Below, piece by piece: positions 1-5,908 of a stretch of 7,605 nucleotides of DNA (the first letter of the stretch is position 1; each line of letters begins with the position of its first letter). The notes under the pieces are model-generated. The model saw only the letters and a list, made by a program, of their open reading frames with translations, was not told where the DNA came from and made no database searches. Both the position numbers and the translations under genes were made by a program. Where the stretch lies: positions 1 to 7,605 of the forward strand of contig CAYLZO010000244.1 of NCBI GenBank assembly GCA_964387775.1, given 5' to 3'. Source of the DNA: CAYLZO01 sp964387775. Lineage in GTDB: Bacteria; Chloroflexota; Anaerolineae; JAAYZQ01.

Positions 1-756
1 AGCGCCACGCCGGAGGACTCGCCCTCGCCTGAACCTACGCAGATGCCGGAGCCTACTGCCGAGCCTACCACTACCCCGAGTCCAACCCCGCCGGCGCAGG
101 CCACCGCCCCACCCGAACCGACGGCCACCCCAGAGCCCCAGGCCGAGGTGAAACAGATCGGCCAGATCGTCTGGGACGACATCGGCCAGACCTTCCAGAT
201 CGAGCAGGCGACCATCACCGACGCGTGGGGCACGTCGAGCGGCGCCAACTATCGCCTGAGTGACGGCACCGGCACCATCATCCTGTTCGTATTTCAGGAC
301 GATTACGAGGAGATGAGCCTGGGTCTGCGGTACGACCTGGCGCAGGGCACGGTGCTGGACGTCACCGGTGAGATCGGAGAATGGCGCGGAGACCTGGAGA
401 TCATCCCCGGGGCGGAAGCCGACCTCAAGCTGCGCACCGTGGCGGAGCACCCGCCTTTGGAGGAGCGAACGATTGCCAACATCACGCCCTCCGACGTGGG
501 CAGGTGGTTCCGGGTGGAAGCCACCATCCAGGAGGTCCAAACCTCCTCCAGTTTCGTCAAACTCGTGGTGGGGGATGGCACGGGGCAGATCGTCGTGCTC
601 TTGTGGCAGAACATCTACGAGCGGGTGCCGGATCGGGCGCAACTGACTCCAGGGGCGCGAATCCGGGTGGTTGGCGAATTCAGCATCTACGAGAAGGGGG
701 GCAACGAGTTCCAGATCGTCCCCGTGGCCGGCGCCGATGTGGAGGTGCTGCCGTGA
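1..756 (+). CDS. Probable exported protein with two tandem OB-fold-like domains (5' end outside window)
   Basis: The frame is open from base 1 to the TGA at 754-756. The first ATG at 43 lies inside a low-complexity stretch, so the true start, and any signal peptide, is probably upstream of the window. From base 1 there are 251 visible residues. About residues 1-50 form a Pro/Thr/Glu/Ala-rich stalk (PTPTP- and EPTATPEP-like), typical of extracytoplasmic linkers. Two repeats follow, at about residues 54-144 and 157-251. They share a pattern: IGQTFQIEQATI with VGRWFRVEATI, then LSDGTGTIILFVF with VGDGTGQIVVLLW, then a VTGE or VVGEF strand. This resembles OB-fold nucleic-acid-binding-like domains (YhcR-type). 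No catalytic motif is visible. The stop overlaps the start of the TctA-like gene, which implies coupled translation. Binding nucleic acid is not shown; outside the cell an OB fold could bind another ligand. The domain call is fairly secure, the function unknown. Confidence 0.8.
   Translation, partial: SATPEDSPSPEPTQMPEPTAEPTTTPSPTPPAQATAPPEPTATPEPQAEVKQIGQIVWDDIGQTFQIEQATITDAWGTSSGANYRLSDGTGTIILFVFQDDYEEMSLGLRYDLAQGTVLDVTGEIGEWRGDLEIIPGAEADLKLRTVAEHPPLEERTIANITPSDVGRWFRVEATIQEVQTSSSFVKLVVGDGTGQIVVLLWQNIYERVPDRAQLTPGARIRVVGEFSIYEKGGNEFQIVPVAGADVEVLP
157..753 (+). repeat. Internal duplication: two OB-fold-like protein repeats
   Basis: At protein level, bases 157-432 and 469-753 encode two domains of about 90 residues that align along their length. 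Each has a VGxxFxVE or IGxTFQIE strand, a central xxDGTGxIxxxxxQ core, and a late VxGE strand. The DNA copies have diverged, so this is an old domain duplication and not a recent DNA repeat. Confidence 0.65.
741..747 (+). promoter_or_regulatory. Ribosome binding site deciding the GTG start at 753
   Basis: GGAGGTG lies within the last codons of the OB-fold gene, five bases before GTG 753-755. It supports starting the TctA-like protein there rather than at the upstream in-frame ATG at 381, which would add 124 residues of low-complexity out-of-frame translation. Confidence 0.75.
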
Positions 757-2075
757 CCGAATACGCGGTCCTTATCGGCGCGGCGCTGCTGGGCACGGTC
801 CTCTCGGCTTTCCTATCGTGCATTCCGGCGCTCCACATCTACAACGTGGCCGGGTTGCTGGTCATCCTAGCCGTCAAGGTCGAGGGGCGGGTGCCCGGCG
901 AGGTGCTGGCCCTGTTTATGCTGGGCCTGGTGGTGGGCTATGCCGTGCTGAACACGATCCCCAGCGTCTTTCTCGGCGCGCCCGACGACAGCACCCTCTT
1001 TATCGTGCTGCCGGCACAAAAATACCTCATGCAGCAGCGGGGATTCGAGGCCTCGGTGCTGACCGGCGTCGGCGGGCTGGGCGGGCTGGTGGTGCTCCTG
1101 CTCCTGGCCCCGCTGGCGCCCAAGGTCTTTTCCCTGGTGCGGGCCGTGGTCGGCCCCCACCTGCACTGGATCCTCGGCGCTGTCATCCTCTACATGCTCA
1201 TGAGCGAGTGGCCCAAAGGCTCCGACCGGGGCCGCACGGGCTGGGCCAAGTTCCTCGACGCCTGGCGCTCGCTGGGCGCGGGCCTGCTGACCTTCCTGCT
1301 CTCGGGCGTGCTCGGCTTTGTGCTGTTCTACGGCAACCTGGTGCCCACCGAGGTCGCCTTTCAGAATTTGCTGCCGGCCTTCGTCGGGCTCTTTGCCATC
1401 CCCTGGGTCTTGCAGAACATCGTCTCCCAGGCCCGCGTACCTGCGCAGCACGTGAGCCGCTCGGTGGATCTCTCGCCGGGCCTCGTCGCCCGGGGCGTGG
1501 GGGCCGGGGCTTTGGGCGGACTCTTTGCCGCCTTTTTCCCGGTGGTGACGGGCGGCATCGGCGGCTTTTTGGCCGGACACGCCACGGCCCAGCGCGACGA
1601 TCGGCTCTTTATCGTCAGCCAGGGGGCGAGCAAGCTCGTGTACTATGTCGGGGCCTTCCTCCTCTTTTTCGTGCCGGGCCTGCACCTGGCCCGGGGCGGC
1701 ATGGCCTGGATGTTGAGCGTGCTCTACGCCGCGCACACGCCGGAGACTTACTGGCTGGCCGTGGGCGCGATGCTCCTCTGCGGGGCGCTGGCCTTCCTGC
1801 TGCTGCTGGGACTGAGCCGGGGCGCCATCTGGCTGGTGGGCCGCTTTGACTATCGCTGGATCTCGGCGGCGACGCTGGCCCTGCTCGTCGGCGTCGTCCT
1901 GGGGCTGACCGGCCGGGGCGGCCTGCTCATTGCTGCCGCCGCCACCGCCATCGGCCTCATTCCGGTGCTGTGGGGCTCGCGGCGGATGAACTGCATGGGC
2001 GTGCTCCTCCTGCCCCTCACGCTGAACATGGCCGGCCTGGGCACGACGGTCGCCGGCTGGCTGGGCCTCATTTAG
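753..2075 (+). CDS. TctA/DUF112-type integral membrane transporter-like protein
   Basis: This 440-residue protein is almost entirely hydrophobic, with roughly ten to twelve membrane segments. It matches the TctA family (large membrane subunit of tripartite tricarboxylate transporters), especially the stand-alone DUF112 form known from archaea. Family-like signatures are IPSVFLGAPDDSTLFIVLP followed by a GFEA segment (about residues 69-100) and GLIPVLWGSRRMNCMGVLLL (about 401-420). A second half-repeat, FFPVVTGGIGGFLAG then RDDRLFIVSQGASK (about 261-294), echoes the first, as expected for a family built on an internal duplication. The GTG start has a strong ribosome site and overlaps the preceding stop by four bases. 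No TctB (small membrane subunit) or TctC (periplasmic binding protein) gene lies beside it; the only tightly linked partner is the OB-fold protein. Substrate is unknown, and citrate or tricarboxylate transport should not be assumed. The family call is good. Confidence 0.82.
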   Translation: MTEYAVLIGAALLGTVLSAFLSCIPALHIYNVAGLLVILAVKVEGRVPGEVLALFMLGLVVGYAVLNTIPSVFLGAPDDSTLFIVLPAQKYLMQQRGFEASVLTGVGGLGGLVVLLLLAPLAPKVFSLVRAVVGPHLHWILGAVILYMLMSEWPKGSDRGRTGWAKFLDAWRSLGAGLLTFLLSGVLGFVLFYGNLVPTEVAFQNLLPAFVGLFAIPWVLQNIVSQARVPAQHVSRSVDLSPGLVARGVGAGALGGLFAAFFPVVTGGIGGFLAGHATAQRDDRLFIVSQGASKLVYYVGAFLLFFVPGLHLARGGMAWMLSVLYAAHTPETYWLAVGAMLLCGALAFLLLLGLSRGAIWLVGRFDYRWISAATLALLVGVVLGLTGRGGLLIAAAATAIGLIPVLWGSRRMNCMGVLLLPLTLNMAGLGTTVAGWLGLI

Positions 2076-2119
2076 CCCCGGCAAACGCTCCGCCCTTGCC
2101 GAGATTCCCCGGTCTCTAT

Positions 2120-2148
2120 TTGGCGAGAGATGCTTTTTGAAGTACAAT
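2120..2148 (+). promoter_or_regulatory. Candidate sigma70-type promoter for the 2223 gene
   Basis: TTGGCG (2120-2125) and TACAAT (2143-2148) are separated by 17 bases. They match the -35 consensus at 4 of 6 positions and the -10 at 5 of 6. The site lies in the longest gap of the window (2076-2222), which is distinctly AT-richer than the genes around it. Transcription would start near 2155, giving a leader of about 68 bases. I see no riboswitch-like structure in that leader. Confidence 0.6.
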
Positions 2149-2207
2149 AAGGGGTGTTGATTTTCTGACTCGTCTAGAGGCATCATATTCAGTCCCGTTG
2201 ACAACCC

Positions 2208-2217
2208 AGAAGGAGAG
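2208..2217 (+). promoter_or_regulatory. Ribosome binding site for the 2223 gene
   Basis: AGAAGGAGAG with its AAGGAG core at 2210-2215 sits seven bases before ATG 2223. It fixes the start of the unrecognised 308-residue protein. Confidence 0.75.
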
Positions 2218-2222
2218 CAGGC

Positions 2223-3149
2223 ATGTCGCATCCATTCGAAGTAGGCAAAACGTATCGAAACCGGCGTGGCGAGTACGTGGTCCAGACCATTGATGGCGAT
2301 CGGATGAAGATCCGCTACAAGGATGGCGGGACCCTAGAGACCCGGGTCGATCTTCAGGCGCGCATTTGGGAGAACATCCAGTTTGAGGAGCAGTTGGCTC
2401 GCGAAGAGGAGCGACAGCGCCTGGCTCGCGAGGCCCGGCGCGAGGCCCGGCGGCGGATCAAGCGCGTCAAGTCAAAACCCGAGTTCGAGGGGTTCGAGGA
2501 AGGCGAATTTCACCCGACCAAACGGCGCATTGCCTGGTCGGGCCGCGAGGACATGGGCAAAGTGCTGGCCTACGAACTGAGCCGGGGCCCCATCGGCGCC
2601 TTCTACTCCTGGATCGTGCCCCGGGAATCGGGCGTGCACGTGGCCCGCAGCAAGTATTTTGATCGCGACGATCGCGAGCACCTGGCCCTCTTTTTTGTCA
2701 AGGTGGACGAGCATGGGATCCGATACGGATTCCGCGTGGCCAAGGGCAGTGGTGAAGCCAAGCCCGATAGCCATTGGGCCGGCTTCCTGGCCGCCCTGGA
2801 CGAGGTCCCCATCCGCCAGGCGGTCCGCCCGGCGATGGATTCCTACGAACTCCACATGGACGTCTATGCCATGACGGAGAGCTTTGGCCGGGTGGCCCGG
2901 ATCACGGCGCAGGACGGTGGCTTTCTCTGGCAGCACGAGACGGAGGACCAGGAAACAACGCGCGAGATGGACTGGGACGAGGTGGTGGAATATCTGCAAG
3001 GGGTCGCGTCAGACAGGCGGGGCGAGGTCCGTTTGCAGCGGACCGTCTCGCCGGAGGTGGCCATCCGGGCCGGAAAGGCAATGGCCACCGAGATCGTGGA
3101 CGCCTGCAAGGAGCTGGTGCCCCTCTACGACGCTTGCGTTGGGGCCTAG
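2223..3149 (+). CDS. Unrecognised 308-residue protein: SH3-like N-terminus, charged helix, mixed alpha/beta C-terminus
   Basis: I do not recognise the family. Residues 1-50 (FEVGKTYRNRRGEYVVQTI, then DGDRMKIRYKDGGTLETRV) read as a small beta-barrel of SH3/KOW type. It ends in ARIWENI and leads into a very charged Glu/Arg helix at about 53-85 (QLAREEERQRLAREARREAR, then RRIKRVK), likely a single alpha helix or coiled coil able to contact nucleic acid. Residues from about 90 on form a soluble mixed alpha/beta region containing YSWIVPRESGVHVARSKYF, an aromatic-rich WAGFLAALDEVPIRQAV and SYELHMDVYAM. I see no signal peptide, membrane segment, Walker motif, zinc ligands or clear nuclease signature. 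The start has a strong ribosome site and its own promoter. An RNA methyltransferase gene follows 18 bases after the stop, probably on the same transcript. The KOW/SH3-like call and any role in nucleic acid binding are inference. Confidence 0.85.
   Translation: MSHPFEVGKTYRNRRGEYVVQTIDGDRMKIRYKDGGTLETRVDLQARIWENIQFEEQLAREEERQRLAREARREARRRIKRVKSKPEFEGFEEGEFHPTKRRIAWSGREDMGKVLAYELSRGPIGAFYSWIVPRESGVHVARSKYFDRDDREHLALFFVKVDEHGIRYGFRVAKGSGEAKPDSHWAGFLAALDEVPIRQAVRPAMDSYELHMDVYAMTESFGRVARITAQDGGFLWQHETEDQETTREMDWDEVVEYLQGVASDRRGEVRLQRTVSPEVAIRAGKAMATEIVDACKELVPLYDACVGA
2427..2450 (+). repeat. Perfect 12-bp tandem duplication in the charged helix
   Basis: CGCGAGGCCCGG occurs twice head to tail (2427-2438 and 2439-2450). 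The repeat is in frame, adds four residues per copy to the Arg/Glu/Ala helix, and keeps helix periodicity. It looks like replication slippage. Confidence 0.85.
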
Positions 3150-3167
3150 GGCTGCGCCGCGAGCATC

Positions 3168-3707
3168 ATGAAACAACTGCGAGGCACGCCCCTCAAGCGC
3201 TTTCTGCGCAAGCTTCCACCGCCACCCTCGCCCCGGGACCTGGTCATCGTCTGCCAGAGCGTGGCCTACCCCGTCAACGTCGGCTCTATTTTCCGCATCG
3301 CCGACGCGCTGGACGTGACCGAGGTCGTCCTGGCCGGCATCACGCCGGCGCCGCCCCACCCCACCATCACCAAGGTTGGACGGGGCAAGGACCGGCGGGT
3401 GCCCTGGCGGCAGGTGGACCGCCCCGAAGCCGCCCTGCACGAACTGCGAGAGGCGGGCTATTGGCTCGGCGCGCTCGAGATCACGAACGACTGCCGGCCT
3501 TACTACGAGGTCCCCTATCCGGACAAGGTCGCGCTGGTGCTGGGCAACGAAGATCACGGCGTGACCCGCGCCTGCCTGGCCCTCTGCGACGCGGCCCTCT
3601 TTGTGCCGATGTACGGCAAGGGGCGCTCGCTCAACGTCCACGTCTCGCTGGCCGTCGTAGGCTACCACGTCCTCCATCGCCAGCCCGGCGAGGGATCGGT
3701 CTCGTGA
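3168..3707 (+). CDS. TrmH/SpoU-family RNA 2'-O-ribose methyltransferase
   Basis: This 179-residue protein is a SPOUT-class enzyme that would use S-adenosylmethionine to methylate a ribose 2'-OH in tRNA or rRNA. All three family motifs are present. Motif 1 is YPVNVGSIFRIADAL (34-48) with N37 and the conserved R43. Motif 2 is ALVLGNEDHGV (122-132) with E128. Motif 3 is VPMYGKGRSLNVHVSLAV (146-163) with the SLN triplet that forms the knotted cofactor site. GITPAPPHPTITK (57-69) and VPW (78-80) match a common bacterial subgroup. There is no added N-terminal RNA-binding domain beyond about 20 basic residues, so this is a minimal form, close in length to TrmL-like enzymes. The ATG at 3168 lacks a clear Shine-Dalgarno, so it may depend on translation of the gene ending 18 bases upstream. 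The RNA target cannot be read from the sequence. Confidence 0.92.
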   Translation: MKQLRGTPLKRFLRKLPPPPSPRDLVIVCQSVAYPVNVGSIFRIADALDVTEVVLAGITPAPPHPTITKVGRGKDRRVPWRQVDRPEAALHELREAGYWLGALEITNDCRPYYEVPYPDKVALVLGNEDHGVTRACLALCDAALFVPMYGKGRSLNVHVSLAVVGYHVLHRQPGEGSVS

Positions 3708-3757
3708 GACCCGGCGCGGTCCCGGTCGTATAGGGAGGCGTGACCGAGGTATCAAGT

Positions 3758-3765
3758 GGGGAGGT
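3758..3765 (+). promoter_or_regulatory. Ribosome binding site for the 3772 gene
   Basis: GGGGAGGT lies six bases before ATG 3772. The 64-base gap before this gene has no convincing promoter, so it may be read through from the methyltransferase gene. Confidence 0.65.
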
Positions 3766-3771
3766 AGCACG

Positions 3772-4362
3772 ATGAGCGAATTGCTGGACAAGATCGTCGA
3801 GGGCGCCGGGCAGGTAATCTCGGAGGTGGACAAGGGCGGCCAGATCCAGTCCGCCATCAGCGGCTTGCGCCATCGCATGGCCGAGGCCGACCGCCGGCGC
3901 AAGGTCAGCCAGGTCAAGCAAGAGATCCAGGACTTGCAGACCAGGGAAGCCCAGGCCATCAACTCGCTGAGCGCCCAGGTGCTGGCGCTCTACGAGGCCG
4001 GATCGCTGAAACAGCCCGAGCTGGTCAGCCTGTGCAAGGGCGTGGACGAGATCCGGGCGGAAATCGAGGCCAAAGAGGCAGAGCTGGAGCAGCTCCAGCC
4101 GCCCCCGCTCCCTCAGCCGGCCCAGCCCGAAGCCCAACCTCAGCCTCAGGCTCAAGCCCAACCCCGGCCCCCGGCCGAGAACCTCTGCCCCCAGTGCGGC
4201 GTGCCCGTCGTCGCCGGGGCCACCTTTTGCCAGGGTTGTGGCGCGCGCCTGGTGCAGGAAGCCGAGCCCCCGCCGATGCGCTTCTGCGTCCACTGCGGCG
4301 CCCAATTGCGCGAGAACTCGCTCTTCTGCCCCAAGTGCGGCGAGCCGGTGCCCGGCAAGTAG
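3772..4362 (+). CDS. Coiled-coil protein with two C-terminal zinc ribbons
   Basis: This 196-residue soluble protein has three parts. Residues 1-110 are helical and charged, with heptad-like spacing strongest at about 35-75 and 88-108, and probably form a coiled coil. Residues 110-135 are a Pro/Gln/Ala-rich flexible linker. Residues 138-193 hold two zinc ribbons of the CxxC-x10-CxxC type: C139/C142/C153/C156 and C172/C175/C186/C189, each ending in a CG knuckle (CPQCG, CQGCG, CVHCG, CPKCG). All eight ligands are intact. Such double zinc ribbons (DZANK/zinc-ribbon type) are widespread and usually mediate protein or nucleic acid contacts; no enzymatic motif is present. No signal peptide or membrane segment is visible. 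The start has a strong ribosome site. The specific function is unknown. The DUF457-like membrane gene begins 24 bases after its stop, so the two are probably co-expressed. Confidence 0.85.
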   Translation: MSELLDKIVEGAGQVISEVDKGGQIQSAISGLRHRMAEADRRRKVSQVKQEIQDLQTREAQAINSLSAQVLALYEAGSLKQPELVSLCKGVDEIRAEIEAKEAELEQLQPPPLPQPAQPEAQPQPQAQAQPRPPAENLCPQCGVPVVAGATFCQGCGARLVQEAEPPPMRFCVHCGAQLRENSLFCPKCGEPVPGK

Positions 4363-4371
4363 CGAAAAGGC

Positions 4372-4378
4372 AGGAGGT
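4372..4378 (+). promoter_or_regulatory. Ribosome binding site deciding the GTG start at 4387
   Basis: AGGAGGT sits eight bases before GTG 4387-4389 and supports that start. The resulting N-terminus, KGIAHFITGV, carries the family's first conserved histidine. Confidence 0.75.
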
Positions 4379-4386
4379 AGATTTCG

Positions 4387-5412
4387 GTGAAGGGCATCGC
4401 CCATTTCATCACCGGCGTGGCCGTCGCCACCTTTTTCCCCGAGATCGTCTACGACGCGGCGCAGAATCTGAGCTTTGGGCCGCTGCTGGGCGGCCTGGCC
4501 GGCCTGCTGCCCGACACCCTCGATTTCAAATTCGTCCGCTACTTTGAGCGGCTGGACGACGAGATCGATCCCGCCAAACTCACCACCGAGGACGGCCAGC
4601 CCGACCCCCAGGCCATCGCCGACCGGATCGCGGCGGCCATGAACCGCGCCTACGAGTCGGGCGAGCGGATCAGAATCCACCTGCACACCCTCAAGCTGGG
4701 GGCCGACCTGTGGCGGCGCTACAGCGTCACCTTTGACCTGGAGGAAGACCAGGTCGTCGTCCGCGTCGGCCCGGCGGTGACCACGGGCCAGGTGGCCTAC
4801 GAGGGCAGCGAGATCCCCGGCCTGACAGCGGGCCGGGCCCGGGTCAAAGCCCCCATCCGCCACACCTACGACGCCGAGACGACCATCGACATTTTCAGCG
4901 GCCCATCGCTGGCCTTTGAGCGGGCGGGCGACGCCGTGGAGGTCACCTTTCTGCCCTGGCACCGGGCCTGGACCCACTCGCTGGGCATGGTCCTGTTCCT
5001 GGGCGTGCTCGGGTTTCTCATCGGCCCGGCCTACGGGCTGGCGATGGCCCTGGCCGCCCTGGCCCACGTCCTCGAAGATCAACTGGGCTTTATGGGCAGC
5101 AACTTGCTCTTTCCCCTGACCCGGAAGCGCCGCATGGGCCTGCGGCTCATCCGCTCCGGCGACGCGGTGCCCAACTTTTTGACCGTCTGGACCAGCGTGG
5201 CCCTCATCCTCCTCAACCTGGACCGCTTTTCGGCGACGCCCACGATCCCGATCGTGCCCTACCTCCTGACCGTCGTAGCTGCGCCGGCCCTGCTCTTCCT
5301 CGGCGCGAGCCTCTGGTCGAGGCTGCGGGCACGCCGCCAGCCGGCCCGCGCTGCGCCCCGGACCCTGGCCGCCGTCGAGGCGTTGGACGAAATGAGCGAG
5401 GTGGACATCTAG
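4387..5412 (+). CDS. YdjM/DUF457-type membrane-bound putative metal-dependent hydrolase with large insert
   Basis: This 341-residue protein carries the scattered conserved elements of the YdjM (DUF457, PF04307) family. They are an N-terminal helix with H6 (GIAHFITG), a second hydrophobic segment ending in LLPDTLDF (D43, D46; family LLPDIDH), HRAWTHSL (H192, H197; family HRxxTHS), and LAHVLEDQLGFMGSNLLFPL (H227, D231; family HxxxD then a P/W pocket). Two further hydrophobic segments lie at about 264-278 and 287-310, followed by a basic tail. The His and Asp residues are thought to bind metal in the membrane, but the reaction is not known for most members. Family proteins are commonly around 170-220 residues. 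Here about 140 soluble residues (about 47-189) separate the LLPD and HRxxTHS motifs and appear to form an extra alpha/beta domain. The GTG start has a strong ribosome site. The D46 context (no His after DID) is a deviation from the family. Confidence 0.78.
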   Translation: MKGIAHFITGVAVATFFPEIVYDAAQNLSFGPLLGGLAGLLPDTLDFKFVRYFERLDDEIDPAKLTTEDGQPDPQAIADRIAAAMNRAYESGERIRIHLHTLKLGADLWRRYSVTFDLEEDQVVVRVGPAVTTGQVAYEGSEIPGLTAGRARVKAPIRHTYDAETTIDIFSGPSLAFERAGDAVEVTFLPWHRAWTHSLGMVLFLGVLGFLIGPAYGLAMALAALAHVLEDQLGFMGSNLLFPLTRKRRMGLRLIRSGDAVPNFLTVWTSVALILLNLDRFSATPTIPIVPYLLTVVAAPALLFLGASLWSRLRARRQPARAAPRTLAAVEALDEMSEVDI

Positions 5413-5431
5413 CCGCAACCTATGCTATAAT
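5402..5431 (+). promoter_or_regulatory. Strong extended -10 promoter for the 5449 gene
   Basis: TGGACA (5402-5407, 5 of 6 to the -35 consensus), an 18-base spacer, and a perfect TATAAT (5426-5431) preceded by TG in the extended -10 position (TGCTATAAT, 5423-5431). The -35 lies inside the last codons of the DUF457-like gene. Transcription should start near 5437-5439, at the Shine-Dalgarno itself, so the leader would be only about 10-12 bases. Confidence 0.75.
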
Positions 5432-5436
5432 ACGGT

Positions 5437-5445
5437 GGGAGGTGG
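5437..5445 (+). promoter_or_regulatory. Ribosome binding site at the predicted transcript 5' end
   Basis: GGGAGGTGG sits with its GGGAGGT core five bases before ATG 5449. It coincides with the predicted start point of the promoter at 5402-5431, so a transcript from that promoter might begin within the site. Confidence 0.6.
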
Positions 5446-5448
5446 TGG

Positions 5449-5886
5449 ATGAAAGCGGGTTGCTCTTTTTCCGACGAAAAGTTGGCCCGGTTGCGCGAGA
5501 TATGCCACGACGAGCCCCGCCTGGTCGCCCTCTACGCCTTTGGACTGCGGCGCAAAGGGGACTGTGATCTGGCGGCCCTCTTTGCCGAGCGCCTGTCATG
5601 GCCCGAGCGCCTCAAACTGGAGATGACCATCGGCGAGGTACTGGACCTGGGGGGCGTCGAGCTGGTGGACCTGCGGCGCATGCCCCTCGTCTTTCGTTTC
5701 GGCGTGATCAACGAGGGGGAGCCCATCTACGTTGGCCAGCCGGAGGCGCTGGCCGTGTTCATCGAACAGACCATCGCCCGCTATTCCGCTTTTTATCCCT
5801 TGTTGGAGGCCCTCTACTGGCGAGTGGAGACCAAGCCCCTGGCGGAGGACCGTCTGGACAAAGTCCCGCCGCCCAACTCTTTCTAG
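5449..5886 (+). CDS. MNT-type minimal nucleotidyltransferase-like protein with degenerate active site
   Basis: This 145-residue protein resembles the MNT/MntA branch of the polymerase-beta nucleotidyltransferase fold. VALYAFGLRRKGDCDLAALF (27-45 region) matches the family's LFGSRARG then SDIDLAVLF. VELVDLRRMPLVFRFGVINE (70-89) with GEPIYVG next matches the third-Asp strand and following helix of the family, D74 being the expected third acid. D38 and D40 could be the DxD pair. The usual Ser after FG is Leu (L33), and the stretch between the G and the DxD is shortened to five residues, so catalysis is doubtful. MNT proteins often act as antitoxins to HEPN ribonucleases, by adenylylation or by direct binding, but no HEPN gene is adjacent: the next gene is a metallo-hydrolase and the previous one a membrane protein. 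A strong dedicated promoter suggests the gene is active. It could be a non-catalytic binding protein. Confidence 0.72.
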   Translation: MKAGCSFSDEKLARLREICHDEPRLVALYAFGLRRKGDCDLAALFAERLSWPERLKLEMTIGEVLDLGGVELVDLRRMPLVFRFGVINEGEPIYVGQPEALAVFIEQTIARYSAFYPLLEALYWRVETKPLAEDRLDKVPPPNSF

Positions 5887-5895
5887 CCTATCCCT

Positions 5896-5902
5896 GAGGA
5901 GG
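5896..5902 (+). promoter_or_regulatory. Ribosome binding site deciding the GTG start at 5909
   Basis: GAGGAGG lies six bases before GTG 5909-5911, between the two genes. It favours this start over an in-frame ATG at 5732, which would overlap the MNT-like gene by 155 bases and prefix about 59 residues of non-family sequence. Confidence 0.8.
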
Positions 5903-5908
5903 CATTCC

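Noticed and set aside
381..752. N-terminal extension of the TctA-like gene from the ATG at 381
   Set aside because: It would read the OB-fold gene in another frame as Gly/Arg-rich sequence with no membrane character. The GTG at 753 has its own ribosome site and starts directly with the first membrane helix.
2079..2138. Weak hairpins after the TctA-like gene (CGGCAA/TTGCCG at 2079-2101; TCTCT/AGAGA at 2113-2130 followed by TTTTT at 2134-2138)
   Set aside because: The stems are only 5-6 bp. The first has no U-tract, and the second overlaps the predicted promoter. They are too weak to call a terminator, although termination somewhere here is plausible.
2199..2204. Perfect -35-like TTGACA just before the 2223 gene
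   Set aside because: A -10 element at the right distance would fall at the start codon, and none is present there. A complete promoter already lies upstream at 2120-2148.
867..2231. Open frame of 454 codons on the - strand
   Set aside because: It is antisense to the TctA-like gene. The product is His/Gln/Arg/Ala-rich without domains, as expected opposite a hydrophobic GC-rich gene.
3696..3709. Palindrome GGTCTCGTGAGACC at the end of the methyltransferase gene
   Set aside because: It is short, includes the stop codon, and has no U-tract. It is likely chance in GC-rich DNA.
4111..4167. Pro/Gln/Ala repeat-like stretch in the zinc ribbon gene
   Set aside because: It is an irregular low-complexity linker without a fixed repeat unit, so it is not a CRISPR or a true tandem array.
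3631..5418. Long open frame on the - strand (595 codons)
   Set aside because: It lies antisense to two well-supported genes and parts of their neighbours. Its product is a Gly/Gln/His/Arg/Ala-rich low-complexity chain with no motif, typical of the shadow of GC-rich coding DNA.
5732..5908. N-terminal extension of the MBL hydrolase from the ATG at 5732
   Set aside because: It overlaps the MNT-like gene, adds basic non-family sequence, and ignores the ideal ribosome site before GTG 5909.
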